In this document: piece after piece, positions 44,197 to 53,275 of the stretch
Numbering within the stretch: the first letter of the stretch is position 1
How the letters are laid out: every line of letters starts with the position of its first letter
NCBI RefSeq assembly: GCF_007421815.1
Contig: NZ_VLNT01000015.1
Location: 1-64,000 of the forward strand
DNA from: Aeromicrobium piscarium
Lineage (GTDB): Bacteria > Actinomycetota > Actinomycetes > Propionibacteriales > Nocardioidaceae
Direction: 5' to 3'
Length of the DNA: 64,000 bases
Translations under genes and position numbers: made by a program
Notes under the pieces: generated by a model
Seen by the model: the letters and a program-made list of their open reading frames with translations, nothing else
What the model was told of the DNA's origin: nothing
Databases searched by the model: none

Positions 44197-44934
44197 ATGG
44201 CCGCTCGTTCCATGCCGCGTACACTGCGCGTCGTCGTGTGGATCCTGAGGCCCTTGCTGATGGTCCTCACCAAACGAGACTGGCGTGGAGCCGAGCGCCT
44301 CCCAGAGCCCGGCTATGTGATCGCTGCCAACCACCTCTCGTGGACCGACCCGGTGCTGCTCGGGCACTGGATGGTCGATCACGGGATCGTGCCGCGCTAT
44401 CTGGCCAAAGATCCGCTCTTCCGTGTCCCGGTGCTCCGGAGGATTCTGCTCAATACCCAGCAGATCCCGGTGTACCGGGGCACCGAAGGGGCCGCGGAGT
44501 CGATGCGCGCCGCCGTTGACGCAGTGGCGGCCGGCGGCATCGTCACGATCTATCCCGAGGGCACGATGACCCGTGATCCCGAGGTGTGGCCGATGAGTGG
44601 GCGAACGGGCGCGGTCCGCGTGGCGCTCGCCACGGGACGACCCCTCGTACCCATCGTGCAATGGGGGCCTCAGGACATCCTGTTTCCCTACGACAAGCGC
44701 CTACGACTCTTCCCGCGACGGACCTATCGTGTGCTGGTCGGAGAGCCGGTCGACCTCGACGATCTGGGCGCTGACCCGAACGAGGCACAGATCGTCGCAG
44801 CAACAGGGCGTCTGATGGATGCGCTCACCGACCTGTTGGCCGAGGTTCGCGGCGAACGCCCCACCGGCCCGCGCATCGACATTCACACACTCGGTGCGCC
44901 GCGCACCGGATACCGCCCCGAGGAGGAGCGCTGA
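44197..44934 (+). CDS. plsC: 1-acylglycerol-3-phosphate acyltransferase
   Basis: 245 residues with the acyltransferase motifs NHLSWTDP (HX4D) and YPEGTMTRDP, plus an N-terminal membrane-associated helix. Makes phosphatidic acid. The stop overlaps the gpsA start by one base; the plsC-gpsA-ddl order is common in actinobacteria. Confidence 0.92.
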   Translation: MAARSMPRTLRVVVWILRPLLMVLTKRDWRGAERLPEPGYVIAANHLSWTDPVLLGHWMVDHGIVPRYLAKDPLFRVPVLRRILLNTQQIPVYRGTEGAAESMRAAVDAVAAGGIVTIYPEGTMTRDPEVWPMSGRTGAVRVALATGRPLVPIVQWGPQDILFPYDKRLRLFPRRTYRVLVGEPVDLDDLGADPNEAQIVAATGRLMDALTDLLAEVRGERPTGPRIDIHTLGAPRTGYRPEEER

Positions 44935-45935
44935 TGGTGACGACCGCTGTGATGGGTGCCGGTTCCTGGGGCACCGCCTTCTCGATCGTCGTCGCCGACG
45001 CCGGAAACGAGGTGCGCCTCTGGGGCCGTCGCGAGGAGCTCTGCGAGGTGATCAACCGCACGCACGAGAACCCGGACTACCTCCCGGGCATCCAGTTACC
45101 GGAGACCGTCGTCGCCTCGCACGACGAGGCTGAGATTCTCCGCGACGCACAGGTGGTGGTTCTCGCCGTGCCCTCGCAGCAGTTGCGCGAGAACCTGACG
45201 CGATGGGCGCCGATGCTGCGTGACGACGCCGTGCTGGTGAGTCTCATGAAAGGCGTCGAGCTCGGCACGCACAAGCGCATGACCGAGGTGATCGCCGAGA
45301 TCACCGGCGCCGGTCCTGAACGGATCGCAGTCGTCACCGGGCCGAACCTGGCCAAGGAGATCGCTCGCCGCGAGCCCGCGGCCAGTGTCGTCGCCTGCGA
45401 GGACGCCGGGGTGGCCGGATTCCTGCAGAAGTGGTGCCACACCGAGTCCTTCCGTCCCTATACCAATACCGATGTGATCGGCTCCGAACTCTCCGGCGCC
45501 ACCAAGAACGTCATCGCGCTCGCGGTCGGCGTCTGCGATGGTCTCGGTTACGGAGACAACTCCAAGGCATCGGTCATCACCCGCGGTCTCGCCGAGACCA
45601 CCCGGCTCGGCGTGCGGATGGGCGCGGATCCGATGACCTTCGCGGGCCTGGCCGGTCTCGGCGACCTCGTCGCCACCTGCTCGTCGCCGTTGTCCCGCAA
45701 TCGCACCTTCGGGCAGAAGCTCGGCGAGGGCATGAGTGCTGCTCAGGTCGCCGAGCAGACCCGGCAGGTCGCCGAGGGCGCCAAGTCGTGCACCTCGATC
45801 GCGGAGCTGGCGAGCCTGCACGGCGTCGACATGCCGATCGTCGAGCACGTGCGAACACTGGTCAACGACGAGATGACCCCCGACGAGCTCGTCGCCGCGC
45901 TCATCAGCCGTGAGGCGAAACCCGAGATCCGGTGA
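44934..45935 (+). CDS. gpsA: glycerol-3-phosphate dehydrogenase [NAD(P)+]
   Basis: 333 residues: GAGSWGTAFS dinucleotide-binding loop, SGATKNVIALAVGV with the catalytic Lys, and GDLVATCSS. Supplies glycerol-3-phosphate for PlsC-type acylation. Coupled to plsC upstream and to a tiny membrane gene downstream (GTGA overlap). Confidence 0.96.
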   Translation: MVTTAVMGAGSWGTAFSIVVADAGNEVRLWGRREELCEVINRTHENPDYLPGIQLPETVVASHDEAEILRDAQVVVLAVPSQQLRENLTRWAPMLRDDAVLVSLMKGVELGTHKRMTEVIAEITGAGPERIAVVTGPNLAKEIARREPAASVVACEDAGVAGFLQKWCHTESFRPYTNTDVIGSELSGATKNVIALAVGVCDGLGYGDNSKASVITRGLAETTRLGVRMGADPMTFAGLAGLGDLVATCSSPLSRNRTFGQKLGEGMSAAQVAEQTRQVAEGAKSCTSIAELASLHGVDMPIVEHVRTLVNDEMTPDELVAALISREAKPEIR

Positions 45936-46096
45936 CGCCGCTGCGGCTCGGGCGCGCGGTGCTGGGGCTCGCCGTCATCGCGATGGGCGGCCTGCTGCTC
46001 ATCACCGGATCCGTCCACCGGTTGCTCGCGGCTCTGCTGACGGTCGCGGGCCTGCTCCTCGTCGTCGCGGCGATCACGCTGTCACGACGTTCCTGA
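45932..46096 (+). CDS. 54-residue two-helix membrane protein
   Basis: GTG 45,932 overlaps the gpsA stop. The product VTPLRLGRAVLGLAVIAMGG... has two hydrophobic helices (about 8-24 and 30-47) joined by TGSVHR and ends in SRRS. It is clearly protein-like and translationally coupled to gpsA. Unknown function; small membrane proteins of this type are easily missed by gene callers. Confidence 0.6.
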   Translation: MTPLRLGRAVLGLAVIAMGGLLLITGSVHRLLAALLTVAGLLLVVAAITLSRRS

Positions 46097-46102
46097 CCAC
46101 GA

Positions 46103-47146
46103 TCAGGCCAGGGCGGCCTCGATATCGGACCAGAGATCCTCGACATCCTCGATGCCGACCGACAGACGGATGAGACCGGCCGGGATCGTGGGAGCCTCGT
46201 TCGCATGACGCCGTCTGCGTTCCCACGTGGATTCGACACCGCCGAGGCTCGTGGCATAGCGCACCAGCCGGCTCGACTCGGTCGCTCGCTGAGCGCGCTG
46301 ATCGTCGTCGAGCACCAGGCCGATGATCGTGCCGAACCCGGGATAGCGGACCTCGTCGACGAGGGGGCTCGCCGTCAGCCGTTCGGCCAACTCGCGGGCG
46401 TTGCTCTCGGCACGATCCAGGCGCACCGCCAGCGTGCGCAGGCCCCGCGTCGTCAACCAGGCCTCGAGGGCTCCCGGGATGGCCCCATGATCGTGACGAT
46501 GCGCGCGCAGCGCGGCGTACAACTCGGGGTCACGGCTGATGGTGAGGCCCAAGATCACGTCGCTGTGCCCCGCGAGCAGTTTCGATGCCGAGTGGGTCAC
46601 GATATCGGCGCCGAGCTCCAAGGGGCGTTCGCGTAGCGGGGTCCGGAAGGTGTTGTCGATCGCGACGAGTGCCCCGGCATCGTGGGCCGCGGCGATCAAT
46701 GTCGGCAGATCGGCGACCTCCATCGCCGGGTTGGTCGGCGATTCCAGCCACACGTGAGTGGCGCCGCGCATCGCATCGACGGTGGAGGGTGTGTCCGACA
46801 CGTCGACGAGCCTGACCTCCACGTCACCGCGCTGGCGGAGCTGGTGCGTCGTTCCGTAGTAGCCATGTGTCGGGGCGACGACCACACCGCCGGCGGGAAC
46901 GAGGGAGAAGACCGCGGCAGAGGCCGCGATGCCGGAGGCGAAGGCCAGCGCGTCCCCGCCCTCGAGCTCGCCGACGATGGTCTCGAGCGGCGCCCAGACC
47001 GGGTTCCCGGCGCGCGCGTACTCCGCGTCGCCGCCGGGCACCAGCGCGCTCGCGAGCGTGATGGGGGCGCTGAGCGGGTCCCCTGGGGCGTGGGGCCGTC
47101 CGGCGGACACGGCGATGGAGGCGGGGGAGAGGTCGCGTGGCGTCAT
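46103..47146 (-). CDS. cystathionine gamma-synthase/lyase-type PLP enzyme
   Basis: 347 residues of the Cys/Met metabolism family: YARAGNPVWAPLE, FASGIAASAAVFSLV, DNTFRTPL, and PLP lysine in THSASKLLAGHSD. Either a gamma-synthase or lyase in transsulfuration. Slightly short (family usually 370-400); C-terminus intact. Convergent with gpsA, divergent from ddl. Confidence 0.88.
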   Translation of the reverse strand: MTPRDLSPASIAVSAGRPHAPGDPLSAPITLASALVPGGDAEYARAGNPVWAPLETIVGELEGGDALAFASGIAASAAVFSLVPAGGVVVAPTHGYYGTTHQLRQRGDVEVRLVDVSDTPSTVDAMRGATHVWLESPTNPAMEVADLPTLIAAAHDAGALVAIDNTFRTPLRERPLELGADIVTHSASKLLAGHSDVILGLTISRDPELYAALRAHRHDHGAIPGALEAWLTTRGLRTLAVRLDRAESNARELAERLTASPLVDEVRYPGFGTIIGLVLDDDQRAQRATESSRLVRYATSLGGVESTWERRRRHANEAPTIPAGLIRLSVGIEDVEDLWSDIEAALA

Positions 47147-47182
47147 GGGTCCATTCTCCTCGCACCGGTAGTGTGCTGTTCG

Positions 47183-48250
47183 ATGACCGGTACAGAGCGT
47201 GTGCGCGTGGCAGTGGTGTTCGGTGGGCGTTCCAGTGAGCACGGGGTTTCGTGCTCGACCGCCCGTGAGGTGATGGCGGTGATCGACTCGTCCCGCTACG
47301 AGGTGCTTCCCGTGGGGATCACGCCTACGGGGCACTGGGTCGAGGAGACCGGGGTCTGGGATGATCTCCCCTCCGGCACGCTGCCCTATGTCCGCGATGA
47401 TCGGCCCGATTTCTCGTGGGATCGGTTGCAGCACGAGGTGGACGTCGTCTTCCCGCTGCTGCACGGACCCTGGGGCGAGGACGGCACCATCCAGGGCATG
47501 CTGGAGATGGCGGGCGTGCCCTATGTCGGCGCTGGCGTTCTCGCGAGCGCCGTGGCGATGGACAAGCCCTTCACCAAGACGGTGTTCTCCGCGGCCGGAC
47601 TCCCGCAGTTGCCCTATGTCACGATCCAGCCGTGGGAGTGGGATGCCAAGCGTGAGCGCACCGTCGCTCGGGTCCACGCCCTCGGGCTGCCCGTGTTCGT
47701 GAAGCCGGCGCGGGCAGGGTCGAGCTCGGGCGTGACCATGGTGAGCGATTGGGGCCATCTGGAGGATGCCGTCGAGGGGGCGCGCAAGCTCGATCCCAAG
47801 GTGATCGTGGAGGCCGCCGCCCGCCACAAGCGCGAGGTCGAGTGCGCGGTGATCCAGGATCTCGGCGGTATGCCGATCGCGAGCGAGGTCGGCGAGATCG
47901 TCGTCGACGACAGCATCGGCCACACCTACTACGACTTCGAGGCCAAGTACCTCGACGGCACCAGCCAGAACGTCATCCCCGCGGAGATCAGCACCACGCA
48001 GCGCGATCGGATCCGGGCGTACGCCCTGCAGGCCTTCGACGCGATCGGCGGGGAAGGGCTGGCGCGGGTGGACTTCTTCCTGACCGACTCCGTCGACGGA
48101 GGCCTGGTCATCAACGAGATCAATACGATGCCCGGGTTCACGCCCTACTCGATGTTCCCGAAGGCCTGGGAAGCCAGCGGGATCGCGTACCCGGAGCTGG
48201 TGGAGCGACTCCTCGCGCTCGCGCTCGGCCGGAGCACCGGCCTGCGCTGA
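47183..48250 (+). CDS. ddl: D-alanine--D-alanine ligase
   Basis: 355 residues, ATP-grasp: GGRSSEHGVSC, HGPWGEDGTIQGMLE, VKPARAGSSSGV, NEINTMPGFT. Makes D-Ala-D-Ala for peptidoglycan. ATG 47,183; upstream in-frame sequence is antisense to the PLP-enzyme gene. Confidence 0.96.
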   Translation: MTGTERVRVAVVFGGRSSEHGVSCSTAREVMAVIDSSRYEVLPVGITPTGHWVEETGVWDDLPSGTLPYVRDDRPDFSWDRLQHEVDVVFPLLHGPWGEDGTIQGMLEMAGVPYVGAGVLASAVAMDKPFTKTVFSAAGLPQLPYVTIQPWEWDAKRERTVARVHALGLPVFVKPARAGSSSGVTMVSDWGHLEDAVEGARKLDPKVIVEAAARHKREVECAVIQDLGGMPIASEVGEIVVDDSIGHTYYDFEAKYLDGTSQNVIPAEISTTQRDRIRAYALQAFDAIGGEGLARVDFFLTDSVDGGLVINEINTMPGFTPYSMFPKAWEASGIAYPELVERLLALALGRSTGLR

Positions 48251-48257
48251 GGTCGAC

Positions 48258-48494
48258 CTAGATCCGCACGACCGGGCAGGTGAGCGTCCGGGTGATGCCG
48301 GGGACCTTCTGGATGTGCGAGATCACCAGCGCGCCGAGCTCGTCCACGCTGGGTCCTTCGATCCGAGCGATGACGTCGTAGGGACCGGTGACATCGTCTG
48401 CCACGACGACGCCGTCGACATCGGCGATCGCGCGGGCGACCTCCGCCGCCCTGCCGACCTCAGTCTGAACGAGGATGTACGCCTGAACAGCCAT
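48258..48494 (-). CDS. Lrp/AsnC ligand-binding (RAM) domain protein
   Basis: 78 residues, RAM domain only: QAYILVQTEVGRAAEVARAI, GPYDVIARIEG. No DNA-binding domain. Stand-alone RAM proteins can form decamers and sense amino acids. Position between ddl and thiL is typical of actinobacteria. Confidence 0.9.
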   Translation of the reverse strand: MAVQAYILVQTEVGRAAEVARAIADVDGVVVADDVTGPYDVIARIEGPSVDELGALVISHIQKVPGITRTLTCPVVRI

Positions 48495-48576
48495 CGGTAT
48501 TCCCTCCTATGAGACCGCCACGACACGCTATCGCAAACGGCTCAGTCGCGCCCCTCTCGGCTGGGACAATCAAGGC

Positions 48577-49527
48577 GTGAGCAACGACGATCAGACCATC
48601 GCCGCCATCGGGGAGTTCGGACTCATCGACCGAGTGACGAGGTCGATCGGGTCGAGTGAGTACGTCTTGCTCGGCCCCGGTGACGACGCCGCGCACGTGG
48701 CGACCGCCGACGGGACCTTCGTCGTGAGCACCGACATCCTCATCGAGGGCCGTCATTTCCGTCGTGACTGGTCGTCGGCCCTGGACATCGGCCACAAGGC
48801 GGCGGCCGCCAATCTCTCGGACATCAACGCCATGGGTGGCGTGGCCACGGCGCTGACCCTGGCCTTCGCGGCTCCGGCGGATCTTCCCGCCCAGTGGGCC
48901 GACGACATGGTGGTGGGTTTCGAGACCGAGTGCGCCACGGTCGGCGCCCATCTGGTCGGTGGAGATGTGTCGGCCGCCGATCAGGTGGTCATCTCGGTCA
49001 CGGCATTCGGTGATGCTGAGCGTCCGGTCACGCGAGGGGGAGCGCGCGCCGGGGACGTGGTGGCGTACGCGGGCACCCTCGGACTGTCGGCGGCCGGCTA
49101 TGCCGCGCTCAGCCGCGGTTTCCGGTCGCCCAAGGTGGCCGTCGACGGGCATCGGCGGCCCTCCCCGCCGTATGCCGCCGGTCCGGCGGCGGCTGCTGCC
49201 GGAGCCACGTCGATGATCGACGTGAGTGACGGTCTCTTGGCCGATCTCGAGCACATCTCACGGTCCAGCGGCGTGGCGATCGATATCCAGGCCGAGCGTC
49301 TCGACGTCCCGGAGGCCGTGGCGACGCTGGCGAGCGCGCTGGGTGGTCTCGATCCGCTCGGCTTCGTCCTGGGCGGGGGCGAGGACTTCGCGCTGGTTGC
49401 CACCTTCCCCGGCGATGCGGAGGTTCCGGCCGGCTGGACCGTCATCGGCGCCGCTTTCGCGGGCGAGGGTGTCACCGTCGACGGGGAGCCCTACACCGGC
49501 TCGACGGGGCATCGCCACTTCGCCTGA
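48577..49527 (+). CDS. thiL: thiamine-monophosphate kinase
   Basis: 316 residues with the AIR-synthase-like fold: GPGDDAAHV, HKAAAANLSDINAMGG, MIDVSDGLLADL, LGGGEDFALVAT. Phosphorylates ThMP to thiamine diphosphate. GTG start. No THI-box riboswitch upstream. Confidence 0.94.
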   Translation: MSNDDQTIAAIGEFGLIDRVTRSIGSSEYVLLGPGDDAAHVATADGTFVVSTDILIEGRHFRRDWSSALDIGHKAAAANLSDINAMGGVATALTLAFAAPADLPAQWADDMVVGFETECATVGAHLVGGDVSAADQVVISVTAFGDAERPVTRGGARAGDVVAYAGTLGLSAAGYAALSRGFRSPKVAVDGHRRPSPPYAAGPAAAAAGATSMIDVSDGLLADLEHISRSSGVAIDIQAERLDVPEAVATLASALGGLDPLGFVLGGGEDFALVATFPGDAEVPAGWTVIGAAFAGEGVTVDGEPYTGSTGHRHFA

Positions 49528-49620
49528 GCGCAGGCGCCGGACATGATGGTGGCGTGCCACGCGGAGGGGGTCGCGTGACACGCCACGAAGATCGTCCGGC
49601 CCGCCTGCGGCCCGGACGGG

Positions 49621-50106
49621 TCAGAGCCGAGCGGTGCCGAGCTCCACGTCGGTCTCCAAGGCCTTGACGATCGCCTTGCCGACGACCGGTTCGATCTTCT
49701 TGCCGACGAGCGGGATGGACACCTTGACATCGCCATCGACGACGAACTCGGTGGCGTCCCCGCTGCCGTTGAGGGTCGCGGTGCCCTTCATCTGGGCGGG
49801 TTGACCGAGGATCTCGACCTTCACATCGGCCGAGCGCCCACCGGCGGAATCCGCCGGGCCCCAGGCCTCGGTCTGGACGACCTTGACGGAGTTGCCGGTC
49901 AGCTTCTTGACGAACTCGGGCATGTCATCGGCCGGCATGGTGCGCTTGATCGTGACGGTGTGCCCGCCGCCGTCGGCTACGACGTTGACGTCGTAGTCCG
50001 TCGATCCCTGGGCCTCACAGCCGGATTCGCGGAACGAGGGGTCGACGATCAGCGCATAGACCTCCTCGATGGCAGCGGGATAGGTGTAGCTCTCGCTGAG
50101 CTTCAT
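49621..50106 (-). CDS. DUF2505 protein (START/polyketide-cyclase-like)
   Basis: 161 residues starting MKLSESYTYPAAIEEVYALI, helix-grip fold typical of DUF2505; binds a hydrophobic ligand in related folds. Four-base overlap with pspA suggests cotranslation. Confidence 0.82.
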   Translation of the reverse strand: MKLSESYTYPAAIEEVYALIVDPSFRESGCEAQGSTDYDVNVVADGGGHTVTIKRTMPADDMPEFVKKLTGNSVKVVQTEAWGPADSAGGRSADVKVEILGQPAQMKGTATLNGSGDATEFVVDGDVKVSIPLVGKKIEPVVGKAIVKALETDVELGTARL

Positions 50107-50882
50107 GCGGGGTTCTCCGTTTCGTCCGGTTGACTGGTGAGGGAGCTCTGCGGGGTGCCCGATCCGGCGCCGAGCTGCTTGAGTTCGGCCAGTCGTGCCT
50201 CGACCTCGAGCTGGGTGGTGTCCAGCTCGAGTTCCTCGAACTGTGCGTCGATGCTCGAGGACGCGAGCTCGGCCTGTCCGGCGACCTGGGCCTCCACCCG
50301 GCGCACCTTGTCCTCGAATCGCGACAGTTCGCTCGTGGGATCCAAGATATCGATCGACTGAACTGCCGACTGCACCTGCGCCTGAGCTTGCGCGGTCTTC
50401 TGGCGAGCGACGAGCTGATCGCGCTTGACCTGCAATTCGCCGAGCTTGCCGCGCATCTGCACCAGACCGGTCTTGAGCTTCTCGACGACCTCGTTCTGCG
50501 ACTCGATCATCGGGGCCGCCTGCTTGGCCTCGGTCTCGTGCTGGATCTGCTTGCCGAGTGCGACCTTGGCGAGGTTGTCGAAGCGGGAGGCCTCGCCGTC
50601 CTGCCCGCTGGAACGCAGCGCGTCGGCCTTCTGCGAGGCGGCGAGGGCCTTGGCACCCCAGTCTTTGGCGTCCCGCACGTCCTCGGCGTGGTCGGACTCG
50701 GCGAGACGCAGGTTGCCGATGGTCTCCGCGACGGCCTTCTCGGCCTCCGCGATTGAGTTCGTGTAGTCGCGGATCATCTGATCCAGCATCTTCTCGGGGT
50801 CTTCGGCCCGGTCGATCAGCGCGTTGATGTTGGCGCGGGTCAGTTGGGCGACGCGGCCGAGGATGGACTGCTTCTGAGCCAT
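50103..50882 (-). CDS. pspA: PspA/IM30 family protein
   Basis: 259 residues, long alpha-helical coiled coil: LGRVAQLTRANINALIDRAEDPEKMLDQMIRDY. Phage-shock/membrane-repair ESCRT-III-like protein. C-terminal short disordered tail. The upstream gap holds a large palindrome. Confidence 0.92.
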   Translation of the reverse strand: MAQKQSILGRVAQLTRANINALIDRAEDPEKMLDQMIRDYTNSIAEAEKAVAETIGNLRLAESDHAEDVRDAKDWGAKALAASQKADALRSSGQDGEASRFDNLAKVALGKQIQHETEAKQAAPMIESQNEVVEKLKTGLVQMRGKLGELQVKRDQLVARQKTAQAQAQVQSAVQSIDILDPTSELSRFEDKVRRVEAQVAGQAELASSSIDAQFEELELDTTQLEVEARLAELKQLGAGSGTPQSSLTSQPDETENPA

Positions 50883-50979
50883 CGGTCACTCCTTCGTCTG
50901 GACGATGATTCGAACCTACCGGGTCGCGACGACTCGCGTCAGGACATCCTCCCGACCGCCGAATCACGCCCCAGCCCTG

Positions 50980-51030
50980 GCGGTGAGCTATCCCGCACTT
51001 TGAGCGGTGAAGTGCGGGATAGCTCACCGC
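50980..51030. repeat. 21-bp-arm perfect palindrome
   Basis: Arms 50,980-51,000 and 51,010-51,030 are perfectly complementary around a 9-base loop (TGAGCGGTG). In the gap between pspA and the MatC-type transporter, both on the minus strand. It could terminate the matC transcript or be an extruding repeat element. Confidence 0.75.
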
Positions 51031-51067
51031 TCACGGTCGGGCGAAAGGTCCATCGCTCGGTCAAGAC

Positions 51068-52423
51068 CTAGGCCGTGGGCAGCACGAGAACGGCCCAGGC
51101 GACCGCAGGTGCGACGACGACGATCGACATGCCCCACTGCATGAGGCGCTTGAACACCATGTCGCGATCGCGCGGCTCGGCATTGGCGACCACGAGTGCG
51201 CCATTGGTGGAGAAAGGGCTGCAGTCGACGACCGAGCTCGCGATGCCGAGCGCGGCGATCAGAGCGATCGCGTTGACCTGATCGGTGAGCAGGAAGGGCA
51301 CGGCCAAGGGGATGAGAGCACCGATGATGCCGGTGGTCGAGGCGAAGGCCGAGACGACGGCACCGATGAGGCAGATGAGCAGTGCGGCGACCAGCGGGCT
51401 GCCGACATCGGCCACACGGTCGCCGAGCCAGTCGACGACGCCCTGGTTCTGCAGCAGCGTGACATAGGTGACGATGCCGCCGATCAGCAACACGGTGCCC
51501 CAGCTGATCTTCTCGACGGCGCCCTTGGCGGACTTCGGATAGACCAGGGTCAGGACGACCGCGATGGTCAGCGCGGTGAAGCCGACATCGAGGTCGAAGC
51601 CGAGGGCGCCCACCATGAGTGCGACGAGGCCGAGGAGCGTGACGATCCGCTGCGGGTTGAGCCGGAAGTCGACCTCGACCGACTCGTCGGAGGAGACGCT
51701 GCGGCCGGCTTCGACCGCCGAGTGCGGTGTGCCCGACGGGCCGGGACGCGTCGCCTCATGACTCGCGGCCTCCGCCTCGGCGCCCATCGCGTTGACCCTG
51801 GCCTGTTCACGGCCCCGGGAGATGAGTTCGCGCCCGCCGAAGGCCAGATAGGTGACCACGGCGATCAGCGTCGCGGCGAGGAAGGTCGCGACGAACAGGA
51901 AGGCGGGGCTGCCGGGGAGTCCGTTGGAGTCGACCACGCCGTTGGTGATGGAGCCGAAGATGCCGATGGGGGAGAAGCTGCCGGCGGTAGCGCCCTGGAC
52001 GACCATCATGCCCATCATGACCGGATGGATCTCGTAGCGGAGCGCGAAGCCCATCGCCACGGGGGCCACGATGGCGACTGCTGCGGGGCTCACGGCGCCG
52101 ATCGCGGTGACGAGTGCGCAGACGGCGAACATGGCCCAGGGGACGAGGGCCACCCTCCCTCCGACCGCGCGTACGGCACCGTGCACGAGCCAGTCCACGG
52201 TGCCGTTGTTCTTGGCCAGCGCGAACAGATAAGTGACGCCGACGAGGATCACGAAGAGGTCAGCGGGGAAACCGGCCAATACGTCATCGGTCGTGGAGCC
52301 GTAGACGCTGAGGCCGACGACGAAAGAGGCAACGAGCGCCAAGGCGCCCATGTTGACGCCGCGGATCGTCGCGACCAGGAAGACGATGGCGAGAACCGTC
52401 AACGCGATGAGTGCGTGAGACAT
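51068..52423 (-). CDS. dicarboxylate carrier MatC-type (DASS/ArsB superfamily)
   Basis: 451 residues, about twelve membrane helices in two repeats separated by a charged loop (about 205-250). The N-terminus matches the MatC_N domain; family members move malonate or other dicarboxylates. Divergent from a GntR gene with an operator-like palindrome between. Confidence 0.85.
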   Translation of the reverse strand: MSHALIALTVLAIVFLVATIRGVNMGALALVASFVVGLSVYGSTTDDVLAGFPADLFVILVGVTYLFALAKNNGTVDWLVHGAVRAVGGRVALVPWAMFAVCALVTAIGAVSPAAVAIVAPVAMGFALRYEIHPVMMGMMVVQGATAGSFSPIGIFGSITNGVVDSNGLPGSPAFLFVATFLAATLIAVVTYLAFGGRELISRGREQARVNAMGAEAEAASHEATRPGPSGTPHSAVEAGRSVSSDESVEVDFRLNPQRIVTLLGLVALMVGALGFDLDVGFTALTIAVVLTLVYPKSAKGAVEKISWGTVLLIGGIVTYVTLLQNQGVVDWLGDRVADVGSPLVAALLICLIGAVVSAFASTTGIIGALIPLAVPFLLTDQVNAIALIAALGIASSVVDCSPFSTNGALVVANAEPRDRDMVFKRLMQWGMSIVVVAPAVAWAVLVLPTA

Positions 52424-52499
52424 GGGACTTCTCTCAGAGGGTTGGGATCAGATTGGGTTCGTGTGACCGGTGTCATACGGCGAATGGCGTCTACTATGA

Positions 52500-52518
52500 C
52501 AAGTGGCTAGGCCACTTG
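52500..52518. promoter_or_regulatory. GntR-type operator upstream of matC-like gene
   Basis: CAAGTGGC-TAG-GCCACTTG is a perfect dyad; a further GGCCACT half-site follows at 52,526-52,532. Confidence 0.65.
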
Positions 52519-52552
52519 GCAACTCGGCCACTGAAGTATCTATGATGGAGCC

Positions 52553-53170
52553 GTGGCAAAGAACCCCGTCAACCGTCTCTCGCCGGTCCGTCGCGAGCGC
52601 CTGTACGAGAGCCTGGCGGCCCATATCTCGGACTTCATCGAGGCTCAGGGGCTGGTCGGCGGCGACCGTCTTCCTCCGGAGCGTCAGTTGGCTCAGGAGC
52701 TCGGCGTCAGCCGTGCGACGGTCTCGCAGGCGCTCGCGGCGCTGGAGACCCGAGGTCGCGTCGAGGTCCGCCACGGGGTGGGTGCGATGGTGCGCGACCC
52801 TGCCCCGGCCAGCCCCGACGCGGGGAGCGGGGTGCGGCTCGAGGGCCGTCCGGTCCGTGAAGTCGTGGTCGCGCGGGAGGCGATTCTAGCTGGAATGGCA
52901 AGATCAGCTGCCGTGAACCCGCAGTCCTCTCTACGGTTGGCGATGCTGGCCGATGACGGGCGGCCGCGGTCCTTCGAGCACACCTTGCGGAGTATCCGCA
53001 AGCTCGCCGATGCGCCGCTGTTGGCCGATCTGGACGACATGATGAGCGAGCAGGCGCCCGCGCCGCAGGCGTCTCCGGACTTGCTGCGTGCCCTCGATGC
53101 CGTCGCCGAGGCGATCATCGCCGGTGACCCCACTGCCGCAGCCGTGGCATGCCAGGGCATGCTCGACTGA
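52553..53170 (+). CDS. GntR/FadR-type regulator
   Basis: 205 residues. Winged helix: RLPPERQLAQELGVSRATVSQALAALE. A short C-terminal helical domain resembles a truncated FCD effector domain (family 225-240 residues). Likely represses the divergent MatC transporter through the palindrome. Confidence 0.87.
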   Translation: MAKNPVNRLSPVRRERLYESLAAHISDFIEAQGLVGGDRLPPERQLAQELGVSRATVSQALAALETRGRVEVRHGVGAMVRDPAPASPDAGSGVRLEGRPVREVVVAREAILAGMARSAAVNPQSSLRLAMLADDGRPRSFEHTLRSIRKLADAPLLADLDDMMSEQAPAPQASPDLLRALDAVAEAIIAGDPTAAAVACQGMLD

Positions 53171-53275
53171 GCTCTCGATGCCGAGTGTCCGACTCGTCGT
53201 GCCGGTGCGGGGGTTGTCGAGAACAGCCTGAGGGTGGTTCAGTGGCCTATCCAATACGATGTGTGGGGAGGGGCG

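Noticed and set aside
48495-48576. THI-box riboswitch before thiL
   Set aside because: Gap is only 82 bases and lacks the conserved CUGAGA and thi-box segments.
49528-49620. Short palindromes after thiL (GTGGCGTG/CACGCCAC and a GTCCGG-type stem)
   Set aside because: Probably ordinary terminators between convergent genes; arms short and imperfect, not worth separate calls.
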